Positions 21,896 to 33,138 of a stretch of DNA of 64,000 nt are shown here, one piece after another. This DNA is from Zizania palustris (taxonomy: Eukaryota > Streptophyta > Magnoliopsida > Poales > Poaceae). A program made the position numbers and the translations under genes. The first letter of the stretch is position 1. Each line of letters opens with the position of its first letter. The DNA is taken from contig JAAALK010000082.1 of assembly GCA_019279435.1 (NCBI GenBank), positions 26,197,034-26,261,033 on the forward strand, given 5' to 3'. The notes under the pieces were generated by a model, which saw nothing but the letters and a program-made list of their open reading frames with translations, had not been told where the DNA came from and did no database searches.

Positions 21896-24800
21896 TTATG
21901 CGAAGTATCGCTTTAGGTGCTCCGCATGCCAAGTATGTGCTAACTCTTCACCTTCTAAATTAGCTAATTTAAATGAACCAGGGCGCCCCGAGCGGACTAT
22001 TAGATATGGACCTTCCCATTTATTGCCTAACTTCCCTGGTGCTATAATGCTTCGTAGAACAAGATGACCCGGTCTTAACTCGCTGAGCTTAACCTTCGGG
22101 TCATACCAAGTCTTCGTCTGCTGATGATACTTTGATAAATTGGCTACAGCTCGAAGCCTTGTTTCTTCTGACAAATCTAACGAAGCTTGTCTTTCTTCTT
22201 CGATGTCTGGTTCGGTGCTGCGAAGTGATCCTCCTTTGAGCTCCGTTGGAGTCATAGCTTCATCTCCGAATAGTAGTCTGAACGGAGTAAAACCTGTGGA
22301 CCTTGTTTGCGTAGTCCGAATGGACCACAGAATCTTCGGAAGCTCTTCGGTCCACAGTCCCTTTGATAATCCTACTATTCTTCGATTTAGCCCTGATAAG
22401 ATATTTCCATTGGCTCGCTCAACTGCTCCATTCGACTGAGGATGTCTCACTGCAGCAAAACATAGTTGAATGCCTAGGTCTTCGCAAAACTTCCTGAAGG
22501 GTTCTGCGTCGAACTGTGTTCCATTATCAACTGTGAGATATCTAGGCACTCCGAACCGGCAAATAATGTTTTTCCAGAAGAATTTCTGTACATTATTCGA
22601 AGTGATAGCTGTTAAGGGCTCTGCTTCCACCCATTTAGAGAAATATTCAATAGCTACCACTGCGAACTTCAGATTTCCCTTTGCTAACGGAAAGGGACCA
22701 ATTAGATCCATACCCCATCTGGCCATAGGCCATACCGGAGCAATGACTTGAAGAGCTGTTGGTGGGCGATGACTCCGTCGACCCATCCACTGGCATCCTT
22801 GACAAGTGTGGACCAAGCTCTCCGCATCAGCTGTTATTGTGGGCCAATAAAGCCCCTGGCGAAGCGTTTTTCCTGCCAGAGCTCTAGGGGCTAAATGACT
22901 TCCACAAAGGCCTTCGTGAATTTCTCGGAGAATTTCTTGGCCTTCGGCTTGAGATATACATCGGAGTAGAGGGGAACATACTCCGGCCTTGTATAATATA
23001 CCATTGATTAACTGATAGTTTCTTGCTCTGAGCTTTAATCTTGATAATTGGGGTTCTTCGGGCAAATTTGTTCCTCCTTGCAAGAGTTCTATGATTGAAT
23101 CTTTCCAATCTGCACTAGGAATGCAGAGAATCTCTGCAGAAGCAACTTGTGGCACCGAAGGTATATTGAGTTCCTCATAGAAAGCTTCGTCAGGCACATC
23201 CACAGCTCCGGCAGCAGCCTTCGCTAAAATGTCCGCTTGCACGTTTTCAGCTCTTGGTATACTCCGAATGGAAATACCCTTGAAATGTGCTTCGATCTTG
23301 CGAATTTCTTCCAAGTACTTTGCAAGCTGTGGATGTCGGACTTGAAAACTTTTGTCTACGTGCCCTGCTACTATCTGAGAATCTGTTTTTATAATTATTC
23401 TTGTAGCCCCTAGAGCACGTGCTTTCCGGAGTCCCAATAATATTCCTTCGTACTCCGCTATATTATTGGTAGACTTAAAGTTGAGTCTTGCGGAGTACAT
23501 TGCTCTTTGTCCTGACGGTGAAATTAATACTGCCCCAATGCCTGCTCCGGATGCTTGAAAAGCTCCATCGGAGTAAATAGTCCAAACTCCGTCATCTGAT
23601 TTCTCCGGAGTCAACTTCGTAGGTGGAGTCCACTCTGCTACGAAGTCTGCTAGAACTTGAGATTTGATAGCTGTCCTTGCCAGGAAAGATATGCCGAAGG
23701 GTGCTAGTTCTACTGCCCACTTTCCAATCCTTCCAGTGGAATCTTTGCTTCTGAGCATATCTCCTAAAGGATATGAAGTTGGTACAATTACATTATGAGC
23801 CAAAAAATAATGCCTTAGCTTCCTCGAAGCCATTATCAGAGCATAAACGAACTTTTCAAGTTCGGAGTATCTTGTCTTTGCTCCTGACAATGCTTCGGAT
23901 ACAAAATAGACAGGATTTTGGACCAACTTCCCACTGATATCAGCTTCTCTGACAAGGACTGCGCTGACAGCTGAGCCTGTGGCTGCAAGATACAGAAGTA
24001 GGGTTTCGTCCGCAACGGGCACCGTAAGTGTAGCAAGATTGCTGAGATAATCTTTAATATCTTCGAAGCTTTTCTGACACTCCGGTGTCCATGCAAAATC
24101 TTCGGACCCTTTCAAAGCTTTAAAGATTGGCAAACTCCTCTCCGCAGACCTTGATAAAAACCTGCTAAGTGCGGCCAGACGTCCAGTCAGCTTTTGCACT
24201 TGTTTTAAATTTTCCGGAGGAGCCATCTTCTGCAGCGCAGTTATTTGAGTAGGGCTAGCTTCAATTCCCCTGCTTGAAACTAAGTACCCTAACAACTTTC
24301 CAGCCTTAGCTCCGAATATACATTTTTCGGGGTTGAGGCGGATCCCACATGCCCGAAGGCTATTGAATGTTTCTGCTAAGTCTAGGCTATGCTGGTGCTT
24401 TAAAGCACTCTTTATTACAATATCATCCATATAGGCCTCCACATTGCGACCTAATTGATGACCTAGAGCCTTAGCAATTAATCTTGAAAAAGTAGCCCCG
24501 GCATTTCTTAGGCCGAAGGGCATTCTTACATAGCAGAAGACTCCCGAAGGAGTTACAAAGCTCGTCTTGATTTCATCTTCGCGCTTCAACCATATTTGAT
24601 GATAACCGGAATACGCGTCAAGGAAGCTTAGTAACTCCGATCCTGCAGTGGAGTCAACTAGTTGATCAATTCGGGGCATGGGGTAGGGGTCACGTGGGCA
24701 CGCTTTATTCAGAGATGTGAAATCAATGCACATGCGCCACTTTCCGGAGGACTTCTTCCTGACGAAGACTGGGTTGGCTAACCATTCTGTATGGGCCACT

Positions 24801-27292
24801 TCTCTGATAATCCCAGCCTTCAGCAGTTTTTCAACTTCGTCCTTAGCTAGAGTGGCTCTCTCTGCGGACATCTTCCGGAGCCCTTGTCGAACAGGCCGGG
24901 CCTTCGGGTTTACAAGCAAGCTGTGCTCAATAATATCCCTATCGACTCCGGTGATATCTTCGTCAGCCCAAGCGAAGACATCCAGATTTTCTTCTACGAC
25001 CTTCTCCAAGGAAGTTGCAACTTCGGGAGGTAAATCTTTACCAAATTGAAAAGTGTATTCTTTACCATCTTTGACAATGACCTTCGTTGCAATCTCTCCT
25101 TCGGGACTTGGTCTTGGAAATGACTTCTTCGAAGCTTCGGAGGAGGCTGAAAAAATTTCTCCATTATCTTGGACACTGTTTACTTGCCTCGGATCAAGAG
25201 GAGGACCATGACCATATTCTGCCCTCCTAGCTATGGCTTGATCTCCGAAGATTGTCAGAACTCCTGATTGTGTGGGCATCTTCATGCACAAGTAGTTGTG
25301 ATGCGCCACAGCTCCGAACTGATTCAACATGCCTCGGCCGAAGATAACATTATAAGCATACGGGGCATCTACCACATCAAAGATAACTTCCTCAGTTCGG
25401 GCTAGTAAACCTTCTCCGAAGGTTACTTCCAGGCCTATCTGGCCAAGTGCATCTAACGGAGGTCCTGCAAAGCCTTGCAGAGGACGAGCCGCTGGGAGGA
25501 GATGCTTCCGGGAAATGCATAACTGATCGAAGGCTTGTACAAATATGATATCTGCCGAGCTACCTCCGTCAATTAGCACCCTTCGAACTTCTGTCCCTGC
25601 AATATCAGCAGTAATAACCAATGGATCTGCATGCGGGAACTTGATACCAGCTGCATCCTCGGCAGAGAAAGATATTGGAACATGAGACCACTCCGGCATT
25701 GCAGCTGCAGATGACGAAGTCCCAATGTGGCCTACTTCTCGAACGTACTCTCTTCGCTGTCTCTTGGACATGCTTCCGAGGGTACCTCCTCCGGAGATAG
25801 GAAGAACTACTCTCTTCCCTCTATCTTGTCCTTCTTCTTGCTTCGGAGGTGGCATAACATTGGCCACCGGAGGATGCCTTGCAGCATCAAGATTTTCTAT
25901 CCGCGCCACAGCCTGGACCGGCTCCGAGCGCACTGCTGCTGCCGGACTTCGGTCGGTACTACCTCGACCCGAAGTTCTCTCCAAGTATTCTCCCCGAAGG
26001 GTAAGAATAGCCTTGCAAGTGTCAGTTGCATGGCTTCGGTTCTCTCCATGAATACAGCAAAAAAGGGTCTGGCCCTTGCCAGCCGTTTTCCCTGGCGGCC
26101 TCCAGCCGCTGGACTTGTTCCCTGCAGACTGTGGAGCTCTTGGTGCAAACTTCTGCGGGGGTGCAATGTTTAAGACCTCAGAACGAGGGTGCTTTTGCCC
26201 TCTTCTTCTATCATGTTGCACTTCGGAGACTGGTTCTTGCGGCGGAGCCGAAGTCTTCACCTCTGCTTTAACTTCTGTCAACACTGTCGAAGTAGCAGTA
26301 GTCCTCCGAAGCCAACCTTCTTCCGACTTCGAGTACTCCTCGAAGTACGACATCAGCTGTGATACTGTGGTGATGCTTTTCCGATGCAATTTATCCAAAA
26401 GGCCTTTATGACTGACGCCTTCCCGAGCTGCATCAACCACCGAGGATGTGGACAGCCCCCGAATTTGCGACTTCGTGTGAGCGAAGCGCTTGAAGTACTG
26501 CCTCAATGTTTCTCCGGGGAGCTGTTTCACTTGGAAAAGGCTTCCTGTCGACATAGGGGGCACGAAGGTGCCCTGAAAGTTACTTATGAACTTCTTCTTT
26601 AACTGTAACCATGACGTGATTGATCCTGGTTTTAAAGACCAGAACCATCTCAACGCCACTCCTTCAAGGGCTAATGGGAAGCACTTCGCCATAGTTTCTC
26701 TGTCTCCGCCACTAGCCTCGATTGCTAGGGCATAAGAACGCGCAAACTCACTAGGATCTTCGTCTCCGGCATACTTGCAAAGCTTTGAAGCTTTGAACCT
26801 CGGATCGAAGCGAACCTTCTGAAGCTCGGGATGCAACGGAGATTCATTGTCATAAGAGGCGTTCTCCGGGGCTTCGGGATAACCAAGATCGTCGTCTTCG
26901 GGCACTTCGGGGATAACTGGGGTGGCTTGAGGGCGGAGCCTGTTTGCGGCCTCCTGCCGCCACCTCGCTACCTCGGCTTGAAGATTGGCCATTTGAGTGG
27001 CCATATCTCCAAGGCTGTCTTCATCTCCTCCGGAAGGACCTTCCGGGTCTTGAGAACTGGTATGATCAGTTTGAATCGGAATGGAGGGTGGCAGAGTGGC
27101 TCCGGGCGGTCGGAGTGTAGAAGGGGTTGGCGGAGAGGTTTCGTATCCTCGAGGGATAAAAGCCCCTTGCGGAGTTTGAGGTGGAGGGATAGTCGAAGAC
27201 CCTCCGACTTCGACCGTGTCGAAGGGTATCTCTCCGGAGATCCGAGAGGACCTCCGAGTGGGATTGCGAGGTGCGCTCCGCTTAGGAGGCAT
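21896..27292 (-). CDS. Gypsy 1 gag-pol polyprotein, 1798 aa, uninterrupted
   Basis: Start ATG at 27292-27290 (MPPKRSAP). Gag (about residues 140-330) has the WFWSLKPGSI...FISNFQGTF core; a CCHC-like finger lies at about 412-426. Protease: VLIDGGSSADI with Asp575. Reverse transcriptase: YMDD at 954-957. A first RNase H follows (about 1095-1200), then a second with Asp1242 (YSDGAF) and TDSQ at about 1303, the double arrangement known from Tat elements. Integrase: His1459, His1466, Cys1497 and Cys1500, then Asp1529, Asp1589, Glu1625 with exactly 35 residues between the last two. All key residues are present and there is no stop or frameshift. It makes particles and reverse-transcribes and integrates element DNA. 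No chromodomain is seen at the C-terminus. Confidence 0.96.
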   Translation of the reverse strand: MPPKRSAPRNPTRRSSRISGEIPFDTVEVGGSSTIPPPQTPQGAFIPRGYETSPPTPSTLRPPGATLPPSIPIQTDHTSSQDPEGPSGGDEDSLGDMATQMANLQAEVARWRQEAANRLRPQATPVIPEVPEDDDLGYPEAPENASYDNESPLHPELQKVRFDPRFKASKLCKYAGDEDPSEFARSYALAIEASGGDRETMAKCFPLALEGVALRWFWSLKPGSITSWLQLKKKFISNFQGTFVPPMSTGSLFQVKQLPGETLRQYFKRFAHTKSQIRGLSTSSVVDAAREGVSHKGLLDKLHRKSITTVSQLMSYFEEYSKSEEGWLRRTTATSTVLTEVKAEVKTSAPPQEPVSEVQHDRRRGQKHPRSEVLNIAPPQKFAPRAPQSAGNKSSGWRPPGKTAGKGQTLFCCIHGENRSHATDTCKAILTLRGEYLERTSGRGSTDRSPAAAVRSEPVQAVARIENLDAARHPPVANVMPPPKQEEGQDRGKRVVLPISGGGTLGSMSKRQRREYVREVGHIGTSSSAAAMPEWSHVPISFSAEDAAGIKFPHADPLVITADIAGTEVRRVLIDGGSSADIIFVQAFDQLCISRKHLLPAARPLQGFAGPPLDALGQIGLEVTFGEGLLARTEEVIFDVVDAPYAYNVIFGRGMLNQFGAVAHHNYLCMKMPTQSGVLTIFGDQAIARRAEYGHGPPLDPRQVNSVQDNGEIFSASSEASKKSFPRPSPEGEIATKVIVKDGKEYTFQFGKDLPPEVATSLEKVVEENLDVFAWADEDITGVDRDIIEHSLLVNPKARPVRQGLRKMSAERATLAKDEVEKLLKAGIIREVAHTEWLANPVFVRKKSSGKWRMCIDFTSLNKACPRDPYPMPRIDQLVDSTAGSELLSFLDAYSGYHQIWLKREDEIKTSFVTPSGVFCYVRMPFGLRNAGATFSRLIAKALGHQLGRNVEAYMDDIVIKSALKHQHSLDLAETFNSLRACGIRLNPEKCIFGAKAGKLLGYLVSSRGIEASPTQITALQKMAPPENLKQVQKLTGRLAALSRFLSRSAERSLPIFKALKGSEDFAWTPECQKSFEDIKDYLSNLATLTVPVADETLLLYLAATGSAVSAVLVREADISGKLVQNPVYFVSEALSGAKTRYSELEKFVYALIMASRKLRHYFLAHNVIVPTSYPLGDMLRSKDSTGRIGKWAVELAPFGISFLARTAIKSQVLADFVAEWTPPTKLTPEKSDDGVWTIYSDGAFQASGAGIGAVLISPSGQRAMYSARLNFKSTNNIAEYEGILLGLRKARALGATRIIIKTDSQIVAGHVDKSFQVRHPQLAKYLEEIRKIEAHFKGISIRSIPRAENVQADILAKAAAGAVDVPDEAFYEELNIPSVPQVASAEILCIPSADWKDSIIELLQGGTNLPEEPQLSRLKLRARNYQLINGILYKAGVCSPLLRCISQAEGQEILREIHEGLCGSHLAPRALAGKTLRQGLYWPTITADAESLVHTCQGCQWMGRRSHRPPTALQVIAPVWPMARWGMDLIGPFPLAKGNLKFAVVAIEYFSKWVEAEPLTAITSNNVQKFFWKNIICRFGVPRYLTVDNGTQFDAEPFRKFCEDLGIQLCFAAVRHPQSNGAVERANGNILSGLNRRIVGLSKGLWTEELPKILWSIRTTQTRSTGFTPFRLLFGDEAMTPTELKGGSLRSTEPDIEEERQASLDLSEETRLRAVANLSKYHQQTKTWYDPKVKLSELRPGHLVLRSIIAPGKLGNKWEGPYLIVRSGRPGSFKLANLEGEELAHTWHAEHLKRYFA

Positions 27293-27334
27293 GATGCAAG
27301 AGGTTGGTAGAGAACGAAGTTTTTTGGACTAGGT

Positions 27335-27352
27335 TCCCCACGGACGGCGCCA
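27335..27352 (-). promoter_or_regulatory. Primer binding site of gypsy 1
   Basis: Two bases inside the 5' LTR the minus strand reads TGGCGCCGTCCGTGGGGA. The TGGCGCCG start fits the 3' end of a tRNA such as tRNA-Asp; the later bases fit less well, so the primer is not certain. Confidence 0.6.
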
Positions 27353-27354
27353 AC

Positions 27355-27849
27355 TGTTGGCGTAAAAGATTACGCTAACAGGTTTCTGTAGAAAAGAAAC
27401 TAACAAACGAAGTGTTTGCGAAGCAAACTGTTCTAAGCCTCCAGAAGGATAATAACTTAGAATAGTTCGAAAGTGTGTATTGATTCACTTGTAATCGGTC
27501 CTCATTACAGGATGAAATGGGGGGTATTTATAGGCCTAAACATTAAGGAAAAGACCTATTTACCCCTTTATTACAACCGACATTAAGGAAACTATTCGGT
27601 TTCTTTAATAGGGCTAAAAAGGTAAAATACTAATCTAATAAGATAGAAGATAAGTCTTCCATCTTAGCTGGCAGAAAAGATCCTGAAGGGCTTTAGTTCG
27701 AAAACATACTTCGAACCAGTGTCTGACTTCAGGCTTCGAACAAGGTTCTGGGCATCTTCGAAGATGACCTTCGGACAATCTTCGAACTGGTTGGCTGTCT
27801 TCATGCTGCTTTGGCAATAACCCCGAAGATGAGATATTTTCCCCCAACA
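27355..27849 (-). repeat. 5' LTR of gypsy 1 with promoter
   Basis: 495 bp, one difference by eye from the 3' copy. The minus-strand TATAAATA box is at 27525-27532, about 235 bp upstream of the gag start. TTCGAA/CTTCGAAG motifs cluster upstream of it at 27690-27790. Confidence 0.93.
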
Positions 27850-27919
27850 GTCATGATCACTACTTGGTTTTAGAACCGGTTAAGGTATGGAAAAACCGTA
27901 ACCAGGATCTAATACCACT
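27850..27919 (-). promoter_or_regulatory. Copia 1 leader with primer binding site, cut off from gag by gypsy 1
   Basis: Next to the 5' LTR the minus strand reads TGGTATTAGATCC (27905-27917), close to the initiator tRNA-Met site TGGTATCAGAGC used by copia elements. The short leader ends at the GTCAT duplicate, which holds the gag start codon. Confidence 0.75.
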
Positions 27920-29977
27920 TGTAGGACCGAAAGTAGTGACCAGAGGGGGGTGAATGAGCGCCTAAAAATTCTTTCGAATCAATGGCCAACTCCCAACACA
28001 CAACGCACCTCAAAAGACTTAGCAGCAAAACGTAAACAGATCGCCAAAGCCTAAAAGTATCTAGCCTAGAAATGACCGGTGTCCTAGCCAAAGAAACACC
28101 AATACAGTGCTAATAGGCCGAATAACAACTCATTTAAAACATGGACAGATCAAGGTACTCAGAACTAAACCATCAAAGCAAAAACTCCGTATGTACGTTA
28201 ACAGGAGATGAGAGGTTACTTTTCAAGGTTGTCTCCAGTAAGGTACTTGACGAAGCCTGCAACGTCGAAGCCTGCCTCGAAGCAGTTGTGCCGAAGCCTG
28301 TAGTTGTCGAAGTATGCTTCAAAGTTGAAGTGCAAAGGCCGATGCAATCGAAGCTTGTGAAGGTTGTACCGAAGTATGATTCGAAGTCCTTGTCGAAGGC
28401 AGACGAAGTATGTAGTGGACTTGCCGAAGGTTGATGGAATCGAAACTAGTTCGGTGAAGAGTGTAGCAAAGTGCGAAGCATGCTTTGGTGCGAAGTGTGA
28501 GGCAACCGAAGCCTGCTTCGAAAAGCACACTTCGAAGCTACTAAGCTTAACACAAGAAAAATCAACTTCGAAGCTTAAAGAGAGAAAAATCGAAGCCTGC
28601 AACGCAACCTTCGAAACTAGATTAATCGAAGTATGATTACCGGAGTAGTGACCTTCGAAACACATATCAACTTTGAATCGGAGCCCTCTGAAGCTTTCAC
28701 ACACGAAGCCGTAGCCCAGAAACAGACTCCGAATCACAACCTCCGAAAGCACAAACTGAGTGGGTCTCACACGAATGAAATGATGCCAGGCAAAAAGGCA
28801 GTACACTTCGAGCGAAGCTCACAGAAAGAAATTTAACGTTGAGAGAAGGTGCTTCGCAAGAGACAGCACTACTTGTGAGGCTTCGGAGAAGGTAGTCCAA
28901 AACTACACAACTAACACCAAATGTTCTCCGAAGACTGTTAACTCTGATGCTGAATACCCTTCGAATGATAGTCCATGCAACTTTGCAGACACAAACACCG
29001 AAGAAATAAAAGCGTTCAGACTACGCCAGATAACGTTCACACCTGCGAAGCCTACACATGGCGAAGTCCTCAAGCAAAAACAATTGTGCAGAAAAACAGA
29101 TCGGACCCTAACACCTAAAGCAAAATAGCTTCTGCAATACTAGCTCCTAGACTTGTGCAAGCACTGAAATGTGTCAGATACAGGAGAAAAGATGTCTTCC
29201 TGCAGCCTGTACGCACAAGAACAGGAACCTACAGAACCTAGCTGCTAGGATAAAACATTAGCTAGCAATGTTCATCCTCTCAACAAGCTGCACGAGAGAG
29301 CAAAAAACAATGAACAAAAAACTTTATCTCTCTATTAAAAAACATGTGCAGCGAAACATAGAACTGAGCACTTTGCAGTCTCTGTCGAAGAACAAAAATC
29401 ACAGAGAGAAACGAAAGCCAACGATAAAACACATCGCCGTGAATCTCAATGAATGAGACAGTACGAAGAGAAACCAGAGAAAATCACGCGAGGAACTGAA
29501 GATCACGAAGAACAGGAACCTTCGTATGGCGACAACGCTCTCACGGGAAGAAACAGGAACAAGCCAAAAATGTGGGGAAAGTGAACTATGATTTTTACAG
29601 ACTCGACTAACTGACTGTGGGCCTAAGGACAAAATAGAAAACTCCTATTTACAGATAACTTGTCCGGAAGCGGAGCTTTCGTAGCGACTACGGCTTCACT
29701 CCAGGATGGTCCGATCCAAGATCAGCGGTCATCAGTTTTATGCCGAAACTGACAAAGCGTCCACCGGCTTTGCACCAGGTACCCGGATTGGGCCAGCTCG
29801 ATTCCACTGCTCTCTCAGCCCGGCAATCGCTCGTCGCCCGTGTACCTGAGTCAATCCTGGTCAACAGCCCAGTGGATCCTCTGCTGGTCCTAGCCCATGT
29901 ACCCGGATTGGGCCAGCCCGACTTCGCGGCCCCTCTGCCCGACAGTCACTTGCTGCCCATGTACCTGAGTCACATGC
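27920..29977 (-). repeat. 5' LTR of copia 1, first part, promoter deleted
   Basis: Matches 4726-7043 closely but jumps at about 29592-29598 from the bases equivalent to 6397 to those equivalent to 6551. The lost 150 bp include the TATA box. The LTR is then interrupted by copia 2 at 29977/29978 and resumes after 40815. Confidence 0.9.
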
Positions 29978-31960
29978 TGTTGGACCGGAAACGGCAACCA
30001 GAGGGGGGGTGAATGGGAGCTTTTAATATTTCTGGTCAAAAACTTAGCCTTCGGTTCTGTTCTGTCTTCTGCGGAACAGGCTTCGAACACAACCTTCGAA
30101 GGTCTGGTTCGGAGGTACTTCGACACCTTCGAACACAGGCTTCGGAGTGGCAAAAGTTCGAAGCCAAGAAGACTTCGCTCCACTTACAACCCTCGAAAAT
30201 CTATTCTGCAAAGTCAGTGCAGGCTCCGCACACAGGGTGCTTTGAGCAGGCTTCGCACTTCACCCTTCGCAAGAGTGGACTGCCCTCTGAGGACTTCGAC
30301 CAAGTACTTGGCGACAGCAACTGGTGCTGGGCTTCGTACGCGAAGGTCTACACGCACACACAACGGACTATGCTAAGGGCTTCGACACAAGAAGCACTAC
30401 GGGAAACGATCAGGGCTTCGCTAGTAAGCAGCGAGGTCTTGCCTCGTGTTACACAGAGCGACAGCACACTGAAAAGCACACTTCGCAATAAAAACACCCT
30501 TCGCCAAGACAGGCTTCGGTGAACTAGAAGCTAGCAAGGTATGCAACGCGAGCTCAAGCAAAAGCACACAGAAACAGGGCTACGGCGCTTGAACAAGGAA
30601 CACTGAATAAATTGAACTCAGAATGAATACAGCGAGGTCTGTCTACAGGAGCTCAACAGTAAATGCTCAAAGTGTTAAATGTTACCTACCGAGCCCCCAT
30701 ATTTATAGCCCACAACTTCATCCTAAGGAAGTGACTACTTTACCCCTAGGGTTTACAACAGATTTGTCTCTACAGAACTAAGGGGTACAAAAGGTAGTCC
30801 ACCTTTATTTTGGAGGCTTCTCTGTCAGCTGCAGAGGGGACAGTGTCAGCCTTTTTTCAGAACAGACAGTGTCAGCCTTTACAGTGTTGACTTCTGGAAC
30901 CTCCCTTCGCACCGGAGGGTGCGGTAGCTTCGGCGAGAAGCCTGCAGCCTGTTGGCCTTAGCTCCGCCGAAGAAGTCCTTCGATACAGTGACGGTTTTAA
31001 GCCGAAGCCGTCAAAGCCCTTGGGCCTTCGCACCACCACCTCCGGAGTGGATCACCACGGCTTCGCAGCTACTCCGAGCTCGAACACCGTCCGTCCGTGT
31101 ACCGAAGCCATGCATGGCCGAAGCACCACAAGTCATTCTCACTCCGAAGCCCCACCTTCGGAGTACCACCCTTCGAAGTCCCTCCTTCGACCAAGGCCTC
31201 CGCATGAAGCATTCCATGAGCACTCCGTCGCAGTGCTTCTCCCCGAGCACACTCCTCGACGAGCCTTACCCGGACCATGCCTTCGATGCGCCTCGACTTC
31301 TGAGACCTTCGTCGGGCCACCTTCGAGTGTCTCCCTCCGGAGCACACTTCGAACCCTTGCCTCCGCAGAGGACTTGATCCACCAGCTCCGAAGTCACTCC
31401 ATTCGGAGTACCTTCGAAGTGCCTCACCTCCGAGGACTTGTCTCAGAGCACCTTCAGTCGGAGCCACGCTCCGCACTCTCTGCCTTCACCTGGCACGACT
31501 CGACCCGAGGACCGACCCGGACCACCTTCGCAGCCACCGTGACGGAGCTCCCCGTTCCCCTGGCATCAAGCCACCCGCTTGACCCAGGTTCACCTGGCTC
31601 GAACCTTGTCCGACGCCTCCGAAGTCCCTGCGCACCACAGACAAGCAGACAAGTGTATCCAGTACTCCGGAGACCTCTCCGGGTTAGCAACCTTCGGTAC
31701 ACACTCCGGTGTACCGCCCAAAGTACCGAAGCCATCGGTACGAACCCTGTCATCGTGTACTGCCGGACCCCTCCGACGAGCACACTCCGCTGCACAGCTG
31801 CAGCAAGAAAACACACACCGAACACACTTCGATGACACTACCTCCGAACACCCTTCGGAGGTACCACCTCCGAAGCCCCTCCGGAGGTACCCTTCGAACA
31901 GAGGGTAAAAGCCTGTCAATCACTCATCACAAAACACCGAAACCAACCCTTGGTTTCTCA
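29978..31960 (-). repeat. 3' LTR of copia 2
   Basis: Dense in CTTCGAAG, CCTTCGGAGG and related palindromes at 30040-30510 and 30900-31900. Minus-strand TATAAATA at 30700-30707. Long open frames on both strands here (up to 271 codons at 31020-31835) are recreated in the other LTR and are best seen as by-products of the stop-poor repeat composition. Confidence 0.93.
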
Positions 31961-33138
31961 ATCTCCCCCTTGATGAGTGCATTGACAACCAAATTGAAGT
32001 TCAAGAAAATGAAAAAGGTTTCAGCACACAAGTGACCATAAAAACTCAGAAAAGAGCCAAAGCATGTCACTTGATAAAAGAAATTTTCTCCCCCTTTGTA
32101 AAAAGAGTAAAAGCCCCTTCGGCAAAACTCCCTTTTGATAAAAACTCCCCCTGAGTTGAGCAAAATTTTCTCCCCCTTTATGTCAAAAATCTCTCCCCCC
32201 TTAAAAATTATGCTTCTTACGTTAGAGAACATCGCAAAGCTCTCCCCCTTTGGCAATGCAAGCATCAAGGAGCATTCAAAAGATGCAAAGCTGCGAAATG
32301 AATAGAATTGCAAGGACATATAATGCAAAAATATGCCAAAATTAACACAAATGATCATGTGCTCAGCTCAATTTAACAATCTGTGAAACAAGATGATGGC
32401 ATGTGATTTTGTCATTTTGGAAGTAAAAGCATCACCACTTAATCACAGCAGCTAGACATGTGAAGGCAAGGACTGCGCAAAGCTAACAATTTCTACCCTA
32501 GACAAACAAGTCTTGTTCCAAAACAAAGGAGCTTTAAAAGCAAACTTGATGAATAATTAATTTTGTTGTTCTTTTTCTTAATGCCAGGGGTTATTTGTTT
32601 GTCCACCTTATACTTTCCAATCAAGCCAAGCCTAGGCAAGAAAACCATCTGAAGCTTAAGGCGGTGATTTTGACATACACTACACTATCCCAGTTCAGAC
32701 CAAAGTGCAATGGTAAGCAGTCTAGAATAGAGTAGTGCGACAAACAAACCCTCCTGGATCTTTTCATTTAAACCAGACAAATCATGGATTTTTGATTTTG
32801 ATTCAGATAAATGAAATATTTTGATGAATATCCATGAATAAAGAACACAATTTTTCAAGTTGCAAATTTTAGCATCCAAGGAACAGTGTCTTGCTGTCAA
32901 GTAGATAAAAGATAGCTAAAAGCAGTCCAGCCTAAACAAGCTAGATACAAGATTGTGCGGTGAGCAAGTTTTGATTTTAGAAAATGAAACATCATGCACA
33001 ATCAATGTTCCAGACATATTTCACAGAGCTGAGCTGTCATGATTTCTTTGAATTAAAAGCAGGCATATAATAGCAAAAGATGTAAGTGCAATTCCACACA
33101 TAATGAGCATATGCAAGACAATTAACATCAGCTCCCCC
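31961..33138 (-). other. Copia 2 3' untranslated region with multiple polypurine tracts
   Basis: The tract next to the 3' LTR reads CATCAAGGGGGAGAT on the minus strand (31961-31975). Five further AAAGGGGGAGA-like runs recur at about 32087, 32146, 32170, 32193 and 32240. No env-like frame is evident between pol and the LTR. Confidence 0.75.

Larger units (their letters stand above)
16287..27849 (-). mobile_element. Gypsy 1: Tat-type Ty3/gypsy LTR retrotransposon, young, gag-pol intact
   Basis: Two 495-bp LTRs (16287-16781 and 27355-27849), both TGTTGGCG...CCAACA, enclose the element; perfect GTCAT duplicates lie at 16282-16286 and 27850-27854. By eye the LTRs differ at one position (C at about 16529, T at about 27604). 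Order from the 5' LTR on the minus strand: primer site, one gag-pol frame, a tandem-repeat 3' region, an oppositely oriented spliced gene, polypurine tract, 3' LTR. The second RNase H domain, lack of a chromodomain and presence of an antisense gene place it in the Tat lineage. At 1.3e-8 changes per site per year one change in 495 bp is under about 0.1 My (inference). Confidence 0.95.

Noticed and set aside
29890..30522. Plus-strand 169-codon frame at the copia 2 border, repeated at 38869-39378
   Set aside because: Starts at the LTR edge and is duplicated only with the LTR; no domain or promoter logic.
31020..31835. 271-codon plus-strand frame in the copia 2 LTR (and its twin at 39875-40690)
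   Set aside because: Several other frames on both strands are also open here. The sequence is a stop-poor palindrome field rich in TTCG/CTCCG, and the twin exists only because LTRs are duplicates. No domain seen.
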